In this document: positions 28,094 to 38,608 of the stretch, in pieces | How positions within the stretch are numbered: position 1 is the first letter of the stretch | Layout: each line of letters starts with the position of its first letter | Origin: Phytobacter ursingii | GTDB taxonomy: Bacteria; Pseudomonadota; Gammaproteobacteria; Enterobacterales; Enterobacteriaceae | DNA: 64,000 bases | Assembly (NCBI GenBank): GCA_901456055.1 | Contig: CABDWT010000016.1 | Coordinates: 921,360 to 985,359 of the forward strand | Direction of reading: 5' to 3' | Translations under genes and position numbers: made by a program | The notes under the pieces: model-generated | The model's input: the letters and a program-made list of their open reading frames with translations, nothing else | What the model was told of the DNA's origin: nothing | Databases searched by the model: none

Positions 28094-28396
28094 ATGGCCG
28101 GGGAGGAAAATAAATACTACTTCCCGGAAACACTCAATCAGCAAGCCCGATTCTTTGGTCTTCCCATCGACGAACTTATCGTCATAGCCCCTCTGACTTT
28201 GTTAGGTATCGCATTTAATATGTCGACCACTCTGGGGATAGTTTCGGGTTTTCTCTGGTGGTTAATCAGGTATCTGAAAAAAGGGCAGGGATCGTACTGG
28301 TTACTGAATTTTTGTTACTGGCACCTCCCGGCCATTATTTTCAGAGTCACATTTAAGGCACTGCCTGATTCCTGTTTCCGGCACTGGAGGGCGTGA
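28094..28396 (+). CDS. traL: TraL, T4SS inner-membrane pilus assembly protein
   Basis: A 100-residue protein matching F TraL: opening MAGEENKYYFPETLNQQARFF, two hydrophobic segments in the middle, and the conserved end PDSCFRHW. It starts two bases after the traA stop. TraL is the VirB3-like component. It is intact although its neighbours are not. Confidence 0.88.
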   Translation: MAGEENKYYFPETLNQQARFFGLPIDELIVIAPLTLLGIAFNMSTTLGIVSGFLWWLIRYLKKGQGSYWLLNFCYWHLPAIIFRVTFKALPDSCFRHWRA

Positions 28397-28400
28397 ATAA

Positions 28401-28667
28401 GTGAAATTAAAATTCAGGCGAAGTCGGGATAAACTTCTCCGCTACGTATTTATCGGCCTGCTCAGCTGGGTAATGATGAGCACCGTCGCTAATGTCCTGA
28501 TTGGTTCTCTCGCCTGGTATTTTTACAGTACAAAGAAAACCATCACCACGCCCATGACATTCAATGCTCCGTTCAGCTCTGATGCGTCATCTGCCGACTC
28601 CCCGGGCATGACGATGTTTGCCACCTCATTTTTGTATATGAGGTTAAACGTCTCCCCCGAGAACTGA
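28401..28667 (+). pseudogene. traE: traE truncated by IS insertion
   Basis: GTG/ATG-proximal region encodes KLKFRRSRDKLLRYVFIGLL, a membrane helix and FLYMRLNVSPEN, matching the N-terminal half of TraE (VirB5/VirB8-position protein of the F T4SS; about 188 aa when complete). The frame ends at the terminal repeat of the IS911-like element that starts at 28668. The rest of traE, traK and traB is missing. Confidence 0.82.
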
Positions 28668-28736
28668 AGTGGTTTACTGAATTTGGCCACCTGAACAGAG
28701 GTGATATGCTCACCTCAGAACATTACAGGTGCCTCA

Positions 28737-29905
<1,169 letters not shown>

Positions 29906-29913
29906 CCACTACA

Positions 29914-30361
29914 CGGGGCTGTGGAGCGTGCCAGTGAGGAACTGGTAGTGCGACGTCAGACCGCAGAGGAGAGCGCACGACAACAGGCAGAGGCACTTAA
30001 AAAGGCAACACAGGAACCGGAATCAATCATCATTCCTGCCGAACCCGTGCCCGATATCCCCGTTATTCCCGCACAGGCATCCCGCTCTCCGTAGCCGGGT
30101 ACCGTTGATAAAGAGATGCTCAGCCGGATTTCGGCGGCCGTTCGTCCAGAACCTGCGGTACCAATAAACACGGATGGGATAGTGCTTCCTGACCGAACCA
30201 AAGAGAGCCAGGAACTTTCACGGACCGCAGAACGGATCGCCGTCGGGCTTGTCGAGCAAAAACGCGTTGATGTCACTCTCCTGCCCAACGGCAATGAACG
30301 TGGACGTGCCATCGAACATGATGAGCCCGTACGCACACAAACAATTCAGAAAGAACGCTAG
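29914..30361 (+). pseudogene. Remnant of tra-region protein(s)
   Basis: One frame reads ERASEELVVRRQTAEESARQ and PEPVPDI-type Pro-rich sequence up to a TAG at about 30092, then continues TVDKEMLSRISAAVRPEPAV to QTIQKER and TAG at 30359. It begins abruptly at the IS end, so the 5' part is lost. Position and composition fit a TraP/TraB-like accessory protein of the F tra operon, but I cannot assign it firmly. Confidence 0.4.
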
Positions 30362-30372
30362 GAAACCACTGA

Positions 30373-30558
30373 TGAATGCCAGAAAAACACTCATTAATTT
30401 AGTTACAACATACACTGTTTTGCAATTAAATCCGCTCCATGCGGCCTCTGCGCTTGTATTCACGCCCGAGCAACAGGCGCAGATCCGGGTCAGTTTGGAT
30501 ATCAAAGATTATTGTACGTTAAGGCAAAAATTGATCATTAAACCCTCAAGGGTCTTCT
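30373..30558 (+). pseudogene. N-terminal fragment of an exported protein, possibly DsbA/TrbC-like
   Basis: ATG at 30373, 12 bases after the preceding frame. Product MNARKTLINLVTTYTVLQLN then LHAASALVFTPEQQAQIR: a signal peptide with likely cleavage after AAS, and an 'FTPEQQAQIR' opening common in thioredoxin-fold proteins such as DsbA/TrbC types. After about 45 residues the sequence becomes non-descript and stops at 30558, so I take it as truncated. Confidence 0.35.
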
Positions 30559-30719
30559 GAAAGTCCTCCAGAACTTAGTTATTTCGCGTGCCAAAATCCC
30601 GTCCTGAGCCGGGTGAAATTTACCGCCATTTGTATTGCGCGGTGATGGTATTCTCCGCCATACTGGGGGACCAGATTAATATTTCTGGTGTCCGCACTAT
30701 GTAGATTTAACCCAAAAGG

Positions 30720-30991
30720 AAAGAGAGGGCTGGAGTATGGCCTTGGGCGAAATGTTAATCTTTTTGACGATCTGCGCTTGTATGCTTATAGGCACGTTTT
30801 AGAGTTTAAGGTTCGTCAAATTTTGATTCTTGGATGCGAGAAATAGAGAACCAAGCCATTAATTTAAATACGTTATGCAATCCAAAGAACTTACTACCTT
30901 TTGGAGAAGTGAAAGCAACGGCCAGAAGCATAGGAAAATGGACTTGGAAAAATTTTAGTCGTTCAGCATTCAGGCTCATCGAGGAAGAGTG
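30720..30991 (+). pseudogene. C-terminal remnant of a ColE2-type replication protein (PriCT domain)
   Basis: Two frames joined by a one-base shift near 30817: GLGRNVNLFDDLRLYAYRHV, then FDSWMREIENQAINLNT and LPFGEVKATARSIGKWTWKN. The last segment is the hallmark of the PriCT domain in ColE2/IncQ-like Rep (primase) proteins. The N-terminal catalytic domain is absent. It marks the scar of a small theta-type plasmid that once recombined here. Confidence 0.65.
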
Positions 30992-31061
30992 AATGATGGA
31001 AAGAAGAAAAATAACCATAAAAAACAATAAAATATAGAAAATATGATCAGATTCTTAGGAG

Positions 31062-31340
31062 GTGAAAATGAGAGTTAGCAGAAACGGATTAACACAAGAG
31101 CAACTGGCAGAAAAATTCAACATCTCCATTACAACGGTTAAAAAATACACAGCCATAGATAGGGAAGAATACGAGTCAAGAGCTAAGGAAAGACGCTTAA
31201 AAGCTTACACAATGCGTTCTAACGGTTTTTCTCTCGATGAGATAACATTTGAGCTGAACTGTTCTTACAACGCAGCAGTGACTCTCATAAAGAGATATAA
31301 GAATATCGATATAAAAAAGTATCAATGGAGTGATTTGTGA
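31062..31340 (+). CDS. HTH-containing small protein, 92 aa
   Basis: ATG at 31068 or 31062 follows TTAGGAGGTGAAA. Contains LTQEQLAEKFNISITTVKKY, a clear helix-turn-helix, and a second HTH-like segment (FSLDEITFELNCSYNAAVTL). The strongest reading is a small regulator encoded beside a ColE2-like rep remnant. It is AT-rich and starts a three-gene cluster with overlaps: its stop overlaps the next gene. Confidence 0.6.
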   Translation: MKMRVSRNGLTQEQLAEKFNISITTVKKYTAIDREEYESRAKERRLKAYTMRSNGFSLDEITFELNCSYNAAVTLIKRYKNIDIKKYQWSDL

Positions 31341-31549
31341 TTTTTCTAATAATAGCAGGAATTATATTAGCAATAATAGTTTTCAAGTTAATATTACCTC
31401 TTATTGGTAATATAATAGGTATAATTATCGGTGCTGTTATATTTTTCGGTGCCATAGCTCTCTGCATTGCTTTCCCTCCTTTATTTATAATATTGATTGT
31501 TATAGGTTTTTTTATCTATGCAAGTAATTCAAAAGGAGAAAAAAAATGA
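31337..31549 (+). CDS. Very hydrophobic small membrane protein, 70 aa
   Basis: Starts GTG at 31337, overlapping the upstream TGA by four bases. Almost the whole product is hydrophobic (two or three membrane helices of Ile/Leu/Gly: LIIAGIILAIIVFKLI, NIIGIIIGAVIFFGAIA, PPLFIILIVIGFFIY) with a Lys-rich tail ending KGEKK. Its stop overlaps the next start (ATGA). Family unrecognised; membrane-active or immunity-like roles are possible. Confidence 0.55.
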   Translation: MIFLIIAGIILAIIVFKLILPLIGNIIGIIIGAVIFFGAIALCIAFPPLFIILIVIGFFIYASNSKGEKK

Positions 31550-31929
31550 ATGTTAAAACAGAAAAAGAGTTAGCCAGTGCTATCGAAAAAAATGAGAGCA
31601 CCATAACAATAGAAGGCGACTTAGCAAGAAAGACTGTCAGAATAAAGGCAACAGGAACAGTGGCTTGGGTTATCGCCTTTGGCTCAATCGGCATTGCTTT
31701 CTATGCTGCAATCGCAACTGTTGGTACTGGCGGAGCCGCAGCCCCCGCAACAGCAGTATCGGCTTTGGCTGGAACGGGAGCTGCTTTCGGTGTACTGGGA
31801 ACAGCGGCCACAACAGCAGCTATATCAATGGCAGTATCAGTAAGAAGCCTAAGTGTTCTAAAGAAACTTAGAGGGGATTACAAGATCACAAAAAAATCAG
31901 AAGGAATTGTTGTTTTGCGCAGGAAATAA
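31546..31929 (+). CDS. Small Gly/Ala-rich membrane protein, 127 aa
   Basis: AAAAGGAGAAAAAAA precedes the ATG, an excellent site. N-terminal 40 residues are charged and beta-prone (TEKELASAIEKNESTITIEG), then two Gly/Ala-rich hydrophobic segments (VAWVIAFGSIGIAFYAAIAT and the long TGGAAAPATAVSAL region), then a basic tail ending in IVVLRRK. Related small proteins appear in diverse bacteria, to my recollection, without known function. It terminates the cluster before a strong hairpin. Confidence 0.6.
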   Translation: MNVKTEKELASAIEKNESTITIEGDLARKTVRIKATGTVAWVIAFGSIGIAFYAAIATVGTGGAAAPATAVSALAGTGAAFGVLGTAATTAAISMAVSVRSLSVLKKLRGDYKITKKSEGIVVLRRK

Positions 31930-32399
31930 ATAAAACGTTGATAAGAAAAATAGCCCTCACGAGCCATTTTTCTTATCAACTCCTTTTTCCATATAACTCA
32001 GCAGAAAGTTAACCATTGTTTTTATATTTTTAATATCGTCGTCCAAATCTGGCTCTTTTAATTTCAGTCTTTTGCTTTGTTTTTTCAATTTTTTTTGTTT
32101 TTTCTCTTTTTTTCAAAAGCTTCTCGGATTACATCTTTTCTTGTATGGATAAAAAACAGTCTGACGACTTTTGACGAAATTGGGGTCCGAAGCTCAGTGC
32201 AAATAAAAACGGGTGTGCTTACACGGGGGGCTGATTGTAATACCGGTGAACAACACCAAGCCGAAAACTATTACCGTTTCCCCAGGAGTTGCGACCGCAG
32301 AACAAATTTAGGCGGCCATCAGAAAAGCAAGTAACCGACGAGTAACTCAAAGAAGACAGTCGTATCTCAATTACCAGACCGACTGATCATTATTTCATA
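31930..32399. other. Intergenic region with bidirectional hairpin and low-complexity tract
   Basis: After the hairpin at 31937-31980 there is a T-rich tract at 32060-32120 and no gene with a ribosome binding site. The open frame at 32077 begins in the T-rich tract (FFQFFLFFLFF) and is not believed. Confidence 0.4.
31937..31980. terminator. Long inverted repeat, probable bidirectional terminator
   Basis: GTTGATAAGAAAAATAGCCC and its near-complement GAGCCATTTTTCTTATCAAC are separated by six bases; 18 of 19 arm positions pair apart from small mismatches. It follows the AT-rich cluster by eight bases. Confidence 0.75.
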
Positions 32400-32633
32400 C
32401 TATCCCACTTTAGATGAGTAACGTTCAACTATAGTTGAACAAGGATGTTTCTCTTTAACAATAGAAATTGCTTCTTGCAGATTACTAGCCTCAACTATTA
32501 CTTCAAACCCAACTAGATCTGAGTGCAAACTTTCACCCAATTTATTCACCTTTAAACCCTTTTCCCAAAAATCAAAATAATCTGACTCCCTCTCATTACG
32601 AATGAGACTAATGCTGTATCTATTTTTCGCCAT
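32400..32633 (-). CDS. Hypothetical protein, 77 aa
   Basis: Start at the second ATG (32633, MAKNRYSISLIRNE), which is eight bases after AAGGAG; the first ATG is too close. The product has an alternating beta-alpha pattern (YSISLIRNE, FEVIVEASNLQEAISIVKEK). Such short alpha/beta proteins occur with toxin or defence genes, but no family was recognised. AT-rich like its surroundings. Confidence 0.55.
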   Translation of the reverse strand: MAKNRYSISLIRNERESDYFDFWEKGLKVNKLGESLHSDLVGFEVIVEASNLQEAISIVKEKHPCSTIVERYSSKVG

Positions 32634-32794
32634 TGTCATATCTCCTTAAAATGACTTTTTTCCCATTCTACAGGTGCTGGGAGAAAAGATCACCACATTA
32701 TGCATTATTTTTAAATAATGAGAAACTTTACCTCTAGATATTAGTATAGCTAACTTAGTTGCAATACCTTCAGTGACCTGCCACCGTGATTAGA

Positions 32795-33066
32795 TACAAC
32801 CTTCAGTTAGTAATGTCGGTTGGTTTTTCTTCATATTTCCTGTTTCGCCAGTCCGTTGCGAATTAAGCTGGTGTCTGGTAATCCAGCGATGAATGGGGAC
32901 GGCACTCGTTATAATCCTGTCGCCAGTCATTAATCGTTTTCCGGGCATGAAGAATATCGCTGAACCCGTATTCATTCAGACACTCATCGCGAAAGCGTCC
33001 GTTAAAATTCTCAATATATCCGTTCTGCGTTGTCTTACCTGGCTGGATAAGCCGTAGTTCCACACT
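32795..33066 (-). pseudogene. 3' fragment of an IS3-family (IS407-group-like) orfB
   Basis: Read leftward: VELRLIQPGKTTQNGYIENF, NGRFRDECLNEYGFSDILHA, ARKTINDWRQDYNECRPHSS and LDYQTPA, then TAA where homologues have Glu (TPxEFA). This is the C-terminal third of the DDE transposase containing the catalytic Glu region (GYIENFNG). Everything upstream is missing, replaced by the DUF2971 fragment, so the insertion has been deleted from one side. Confidence 0.8.
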
Positions 33067-33492
33067 ATGCTCAATTACGACAAAGACGAGTTCCTTGAAA
33101 GAGCGTCCGCTTTGATCAATAGCTTGGAATATCAAAACCCGCTGCTCAAATACCCATTTATGGTGCGGGGACTACGTCGCCTCGCGGCGCTGTATAAAGA
33201 TCGATACTTTCAGGACGAACGTGAAACACGCGTGATAGTCGAGCTTGATAAAGGCAGAGATGATAAATATGCCCTGGATGAACGTGTTAATGCATACAAT
33301 GAGAACGCAACGTATCATAAGCTTCTGACGTCTTATGAAAATCTAAGTGCCATTAAGGAAGTGATCATCGGACCGAATTGCGTCTATACCGAAGACCACG
33401 TCAAAGACCTTCTGACGCAGCACGGATTATCATCTGTCAGTGTTTCTCATTCCTCGGGACGCAACCGGTATCGACTGGGTACCACAAAATAA
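33067..33492 (+). pseudogene. DUF2971-type protein, N-terminally truncated
   Basis: Open frame fused at its 5' end to the IS remnant. The region KDRYFQDERETRVIVELDKG and AIKEVIIGPNCVYTED matches the conserved C-terminal blocks of the DUF2971 family, which is often found in defence islands. The family usually exceeds 250 residues, so roughly half is missing. The ATG at 33067 lies in the IS sequence and is incidental. Confidence 0.6.
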
Positions 33493-34579
33493 TTTACTCG
33501 CAGCAGAGCACACAGAATGGCGTTCAGCGGTAAATCAGCGAGGCGAGTTTACCGCATATTCCAAGCCCCCAACTGACTTACATGTATAATTTCGTGGCAT
33601 CCACGACCGAGACACTCTTCAGTTGGCGTAGTGCCCGGGTTGCCAACTATCTGCTGGTCAGACTCTGACATGAATTTTATTTATAATCCAGTATAAAATG
33701 CCTGCCACAATCAATACCAGAGCCAGTATCACCCAAAGAAATGATGGGTCAGAATCACCTTCAGCAAATCCCAGCCCTGTTTTATTAAAACTTATTGCTG
33801 ACTAGTGATAAATAACCGACAAACGCTCCCCGCGGGAATAACACGATAAAAAATGAAGAGATAAATAAGTCCGCCTGATTAGCGTATTACAAATCAAATT
33901 TGTATGACAAATAATCAGTCCTCCCTGCTACATTTATACGTCCATATGCGATTAATTCTTTTCCTCCAGGAACAATTACAAAAACAAATGCATACCCATG
34001 ACTCGCCTTCACCATTCGGACGTAATGAATGAAGCCGGTGCGCCTACCTGTCCACCCTGTTTACAAAAACATGGTCACTCTGGGAAAATGATTATCGCTC
34101 AGATCATCCTAGTCGGGTGCTGGAATGCACGGGAGGCATTTTTTTGCCTTCGTTACTGAGCTTATTTATAATAAATCCGTCTAACTATCACTAGAAGTGA
34201 TTGTCATAATGTCGGAACTGATAATTTCTAAATGTAAAAATGTGACGGTGCAGCAAGTGGCGGAGAAGCGATGAACGTTGGGAGAAAATGGCCCTGCTTA
34301 TTCCCCCACACAAAACCGATCATCCGCTAGGTATGCACCGTAAACGCATTTATAACGCCAGAAAAAACATAAACGTTAAAGCCCACCCTTGGGTCGTCGA
34401 GAGGACACATAGGCGGATGAATCGCTTTCGCCAGGTTCTGACCAGATAGGAAAATAGACCGAAAATTACGAGGCTATGTTGCATTTTACCTGTGGTCTCA
34501 TCGTCTGGAATAAAGTCCTATCAAGATAGGCTTTAAGTGCTTGTTGCTAAACGCTACCATAACGATAAAAAGGGGTTCC
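33493..34579. other. AT-rich intergenic region, about 1.1 kb
   Basis: No supported gene. On the minus strand near 33660-33790 there is an in-frame hydrophobic stretch (FLWVILALVLIVAGILYWII) ending NKIHVRV, without a start codon, perhaps the end of a lost membrane protein gene. AAAAAGGGGTTCC at 34567-34579 is the ribosome binding site of the next gene. Confidence 0.4.
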
Positions 34580-35977
34580 ATGCGTCTGGATAAGTCATTT
34601 TTCAAATCTATTGTCGTACTTCTTATGCTTTGTCCTTGTACAACCGCGTATGCTGTTGAGAAGGACGTTTGTTTGTCTCCAGGCCTGGTAAAGTCCATGC
34701 TTTCCCGGTTCGACATCACGGCCATTGATGATACGGGAAAGGAGACGAAAAAATACACGGCAGCTGATAAATGCGATAAAGATGCGTTTAAAAAAACCAT
34801 ATTGGCTCTGGAACAAATCAATACCGTTTCTATTCAAAAAATCAATAACGCTCCCGATGGCAAGGGTATTGATTTTTTTACCTATATTAATGAAAAGGTT
34901 AGAAAAATAATTCTCATGCCTGAAAGCTCCAGTTTATGCGGATTCAATGAAGGAGGCGTTGTCCTCGACCCTGAAAAAACGGATAAAATTATCCGCCTGT
35001 GTATTATTAATGGAAGGATGCCCGTTTCCCAGTTAGCTACGGTGATCGTTCATGAAGCTCGTCATATGGATGGCTACAAGCATGTAAAATGCACTCATGG
35101 TTTGTATAAGTCATTTTCATTTCCCGAATGTGATGTCTCATTTGAAGAGCAGGGTAGCCATGCGTATGCAATGTCATACCTGCTGAGACTACACAACACC
35201 CTAAAAGATAAAGATGATAAGTTCAGGGTAAGAACGCTTATTGCACAATCCATTGAATATAGCTTCAATAATGTCCCCTTTGGACTAAAAAAAGGCGGAT
35301 TAATGTTGGATTCAAAAAACAGAGTATTGTTTTTTGATGGGGTTGACATCTCAGTTATCAATGAATTCAATGATAAAATAACTGCTCTTGTCCTCAATCT
35401 TGGTTATCCCTTGGTTCTTCATGAAAATGGTTCTGTTCAGGCTTACACATTTTCTGATAACTGGAGTTCCGTGGCGGGATCACTCACTGAAAACTATCAA
35501 AAACTGGATGATGATACCAGAGGTAAGATACTGGATGTTTATATCGATAATGGGGAAAAATGTTATCTTCTGCCTTTAGAGTTAATATGCTCTGGAAAAG
35601 AGAGGTTTGTTAATTTTAAATTTGATGGTCTTTCTCCAGTAGTGTTTTATAATGCGCCAGACATGAGTAAGTACTCTCTGATGCTGGTAAAAAACAAGAA
35701 TGGGCGCATATTCGTTATCCCGGGATCCATATTGTTTAACAGTAACGATAAGAACTTTAACTCAGCATTTGAGGATAAAAAACATTCCCTAGAGCCTGAA
35801 GTTTCTTCTTATGCCGAGTGCGAAAATGGTGACCTTATTGGAGTAGGGGGGGAGGGTGCTGTTGTTGTCAAAAACAAGGGCGGTGAATGGAAGGAAGACT
35901 CTCGTTTTAATGGCGTAACCGTAAAAAAAATCATTCCTTACTATTGGTCGAAGCAGCTACAGGACTTTCTTAAATGA
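34580..35977 (+). CDS. Exported putative zinc metalloprotease (HEARH motif)
   Basis: Start at the ATG at 34580, after AAAAAGGGGTTCC, gives a signal peptide (hydrophobic core IVVLLMLCPCTTAYA, cleavage after about residue 25) and a 465-residue product. Residues 158-162 are HEARH, an HExxH zinc motif, followed by conserved-looking H168, C171TH and E189E190. This motif set (VHEARHMDGY...CTHG...E) is familiar from uncharacterised secreted proteins. The C-terminal 250 residues are beta-rich with repeated hydrophobic strands and may be a propeller or substrate-binding domain. AT-rich and alone, flanked by insertion sequences: a cargo gene. Substrate unknown. Confidence 0.65.
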   Translation: MRLDKSFFKSIVVLLMLCPCTTAYAVEKDVCLSPGLVKSMLSRFDITAIDDTGKETKKYTAADKCDKDAFKKTILALEQINTVSIQKINNAPDGKGIDFFTYINEKVRKIILMPESSSLCGFNEGGVVLDPEKTDKIIRLCIINGRMPVSQLATVIVHEARHMDGYKHVKCTHGLYKSFSFPECDVSFEEQGSHAYAMSYLLRLHNTLKDKDDKFRVRTLIAQSIEYSFNNVPFGLKKGGLMLDSKNRVLFFDGVDISVINEFNDKITALVLNLGYPLVLHENGSVQAYTFSDNWSSVAGSLTENYQKLDDDTRGKILDVYIDNGEKCYLLPLELICSGKERFVNFKFDGLSPVVFYNAPDMSKYSLMLVKNKNGRIFVIPGSILFNSNDKNFNSAFEDKKHSLEPEVSSYAECENGDLIGVGGEGAVVVKNKGGEWKEDSRFNGVTVKKIIPYYWSKQLQDFLK

Positions 35978-36304
35978 TAAAAAACGGTGTTGTAAGGAAA
36001 CATTCAACGTACTGAATTTTCGCCACAATTGTGACTGACACCTATTCCCGACCCGAATTCTAGAGCAGTCTCGCTGCCCTGCTGGTTGCCCACGTCGGTT
36101 ACAACAAAAATGCGGCATAGGGCAGCGAAGCTGCAGTAATCTTACCTCAGCCACCTTTGGGTGGCTTATATATTAATTAGGACTGACTTATGTACAATAT
36201 TGAATATCTACCGTCGCCTTTATCAACGCACAGTGATGTGATGGACGCCCTTTCCTGATGCAGCCAGTGCCATACTTTTACTGTCTGCGTTTGTTACGGG
36301 AGTA
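35978..36304. other. Region between metalloprotease gene and nested IS elements
   Basis: Probably includes the left terminal region of the IS110-family element whose transposase starts at 36311. GCCACCTTTGGGTGGC at 36149-36164 is a short perfect hairpin. No gene seen. Confidence 0.45.
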
Positions 36305-36310
36305 AATCAC

Positions 36311-36362
36311 ATGAGCACGATCAGAGTTGTTGGTATTGATATCGCCAAATCAGTTTTTCACG
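36311..36362 (+). pseudogene. 5' fragment of an IS110-family transposase
   Basis: MSTIRVVGIDIAKSVFH is the typical opening of an IS110-family (DEDD) transposase, including the first catalytic Asp (GIDIAK). After codon 17 the sequence changes to the end of an IS3-family element. The C-terminal part is not contiguous; the fragment at 40143-40917 could be its partner. Confidence 0.65.
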
Positions 36363-36663
36363 GCAGTAGACAAATTCTGTCCTCACGACGAGGCCTGTCC
36401 GAAGGCCTCCGGGCTGACGCCGCCAAGGTGACTGTGACGCCGGGCCCGGTTGTAGAACACTTCAATGTAATCGAAGATATCCGTCCGGGCCAGATCCCGG
36501 GTTTTATAGATACGTTTTCTGATCCGTTCTTTTTTCAGCGAACTGAAGAACGATTCGGCCACCGCATTATCCTGGCAGTTGCCACGCCGGCTCATGCTTG
36601 GTGCCAGATTATTGGCCCGACAGAACCGTTGCCAGTCGTCGCTGCCGTACTGGCTGCCCTGGA

Positions 36664-38048
36664 CCCCTGGACGCCCTTCTAAGAGTCAAGTTGTTATTTG
36701 AGTACTGTTGATTAGTCGGTTTTGATTACGTAGAAGCGTATAGACTTCACGTGAGATATAACGTTTAAGGCAACGCAGTGCTTCCATTTTCGAGTGTCCT
36801 TCAGCTACCGTTTTGCCACATACTCCTGTGTTCTCGTGTCCGTGCGTAATCGGCCAATGGCAATAATGTGCAGGGCACTATTGGCCGCACGATCACCACC
36901 ACGGTTAAGCCTGTGACGGTTTGTTTTCCCGGAAGAGACTGGGACAGGGCTGACGCCACATAGAGCCGCGAAGACAGACTCCGAGTTCAGACGCTGAGGA
37001 TTATCGCCAGCCGTGATCAACAGCTGCGAAGCACATTCATACCCCACTGCTTTACATTTGATAAGTTCCGGGGCCAGTTCATCGACTATTGACGTTATCA
37101 TGATGTCCAGATCGGCTATTTCATCATGCAGTTCAAGATATCTGCGAGCCAGGGATTTCAGCGCAATACGGTAAGCATCCTGGACATTACGATAGGCGGT
37201 AACGTCGGGCCGCCACGAAACCAGGGTACGGATCAACTGCATCCTCGTGAGGTGACGTATCTGGTCACGTAGCTCATCCGGGGCCGAAACGATATTCATC
37301 TGGATCATTTGAAGTGCAATACGTCGCGCAGCAACAGCCGTTTTGCGGCAGACTTTCAGGACACGCAACGCTTCAATCATTCCGCTACGAGTTTTTGGTG
37401 TGACGGTTCGTATGCGTGAAAAAGCTGCGTGAGCAGCACTTTCTGCATCGATGGTATCGCTTTTGCCTCGCTTACGGCGTTCCATTTTATCTGGTGCTGT
37501 GGCCTCCAGAACTTCCACTCCGGTACTCTGGAGATAACGCAATAAACCTGCACCGTAGGAGCCTGTGCATTCAACTCCGATGCGCTTAACAGTTCCGAAA
37601 GATGCCATCCAGGCCAGCATCTGACGGTATCCCTGACGTGTTGTCGCGAAAAACTCACTACCTAAGACCCGATTATTTTGATCAACCACAGCAGCAACAT
37701 GTAAATCTTTATGCGTATCAACGCCACCAACGACAGGCGATAAATGAACGGGTTTTGCCTTTGCCATAGGTTATTCCTGTACCTGCAATTATTCGTCATT
37801 TCCCCCTGACGATAACCCTGACAGGACAGCAAAGAGACAAGCCGTCAGGCCCTTCTTGAGTCACGCGTAGCGGTGAGGAGAAGCCTCGCATGGAGTACTT
37901 CCCGATAACCGACGGGTCCAGGGAAAGACACATTGCTGGTCGTTCAGAGTGTGAGTCAGGAAACCGGGAAGCCTTCACTGCATCAGTGATCCACCGGTCA
38001 GGCAAAACAGCAAACATGATGATGAAAACTGACGCCGATATTCTTACT
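36664..38048 (-). mobile_element. IS110-family insertion sequence, complete
   Basis: About 1.39 kb inserted in IS3 orfB. It encodes one intact transposase (36805-37767). As usual for IS110, I see no obvious terminal inverted repeats or long target duplication; boundaries come from the interrupted orfB reading frame. Confidence 0.75.
36805..37767 (-). CDS. IS110-family transposase (DEDD), 320 aa
   Basis: Opening MAKAKPVHLSPVVGGVDTHK with catalytic Asp, VECTGSYGAGLLRYL, KMERRKRGKSDTIDAESAA (second part of the RuvC-like DEDD domain), and the C-terminal Transposase_20 region (LLITAGDNPQRLNSESVFAA, LCGVSPVPVSSGKTNRHRLN) with the conserved Ser. The length is normal, so it may be active; IS110 enzymes use a structured bridge RNA from the non-coding end, which would lie in 37770-38048 or 36664-36800. 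Confidence 0.9.
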   Translation of the reverse strand: MAKAKPVHLSPVVGGVDTHKDLHVAAVVDQNNRVLGSEFFATTRQGYRQMLAWMASFGTVKRIGVECTGSYGAGLLRYLQSTGVEVLEATAPDKMERRKRGKSDTIDAESAAHAAFSRIRTVTPKTRSGMIEALRVLKVCRKTAVAARRIALQMIQMNIVSAPDELRDQIRHLTRMQLIRTLVSWRPDVTAYRNVQDAYRIALKSLARRYLELHDEIADLDIMITSIVDELAPELIKCKAVGYECASQLLITAGDNPQRLNSESVFAALCGVSPVPVSSGKTNRHRLNRGGDRAANSALHIIAIGRLRTDTRTQEYVAKR

Positions 38049-38608
38049 GTCCGAGTGTACGATGACCTCGCTGTCCGGTTTTCGACGCCAGACGGCCATC
38101 ATCAGCGCATCCCGCGACAGCGTAGGTTTCATTGACCAGCCGACCACGTTACGGGCGAAGAGGTCGATAACCACCGTCAGATACAGCCAGCCCTGCCAGG
38201 TGCGGATGTAAGTGATGTCTGTGACCCAGACCTGACTGGCCCGGACAACAGTAAACTGCCGCTGCACGCGATTAGGGGCAACCACTGAAGGTCGGCCAGC
38301 GATACGACGCGGCGCTTTATAGCCGCGTACGGCTTTAATCCGGTTCAGTTGCATGATGCGGCCCACCCGGTTTTTACCGCAGGTTTCCCCGATTTCGTTC
38401 AGATCGCCATGAACCCGCCGGTAACCGTATACTCCTCCGCTCAGGGAATATGAGTCGCGGATAAGTATCAGCAGGCGCTGGTTATCTTTATCACGCGCCG
38501 GGACAGGGTTGTGCAGCCACGCATAGAACCCGGCCCGGGCGACATTCAGTACCCGACACATCGTCATCACACCCCATACAGTGCGGTGCTCATTGATAAA
38601 GCGGTACT

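Larger units (their letters stand above)
36383..38570 (-). pseudogene. IS3-family orfB split by IS insertion
   Basis: N-terminal part (38570 down to 38049): YGYRRVHGDLNEIG, VWVTDITYIRTWQGWLYLTV with the first Asp, FARNVVGWSM and VIVHSD with the second. The continuation (36663 down to 36383): QGSQYGSDDWQRFC, MSRRGNCQDNAVAESFFSSL with the catalytic Glu, and RRHSHLGGVSPEAFGQA. The break lies between HSD and QGSQY, where the IS110-family element is inserted. Apart from this, the frame is undamaged, so the insertion is probably recent. Confidence 0.8.

Noticed and set aside
32077-32334. 85-codon frame beginning with many Phe codons
   Set aside because: Starts in a T-rich low-complexity tract without ribosome binding site.
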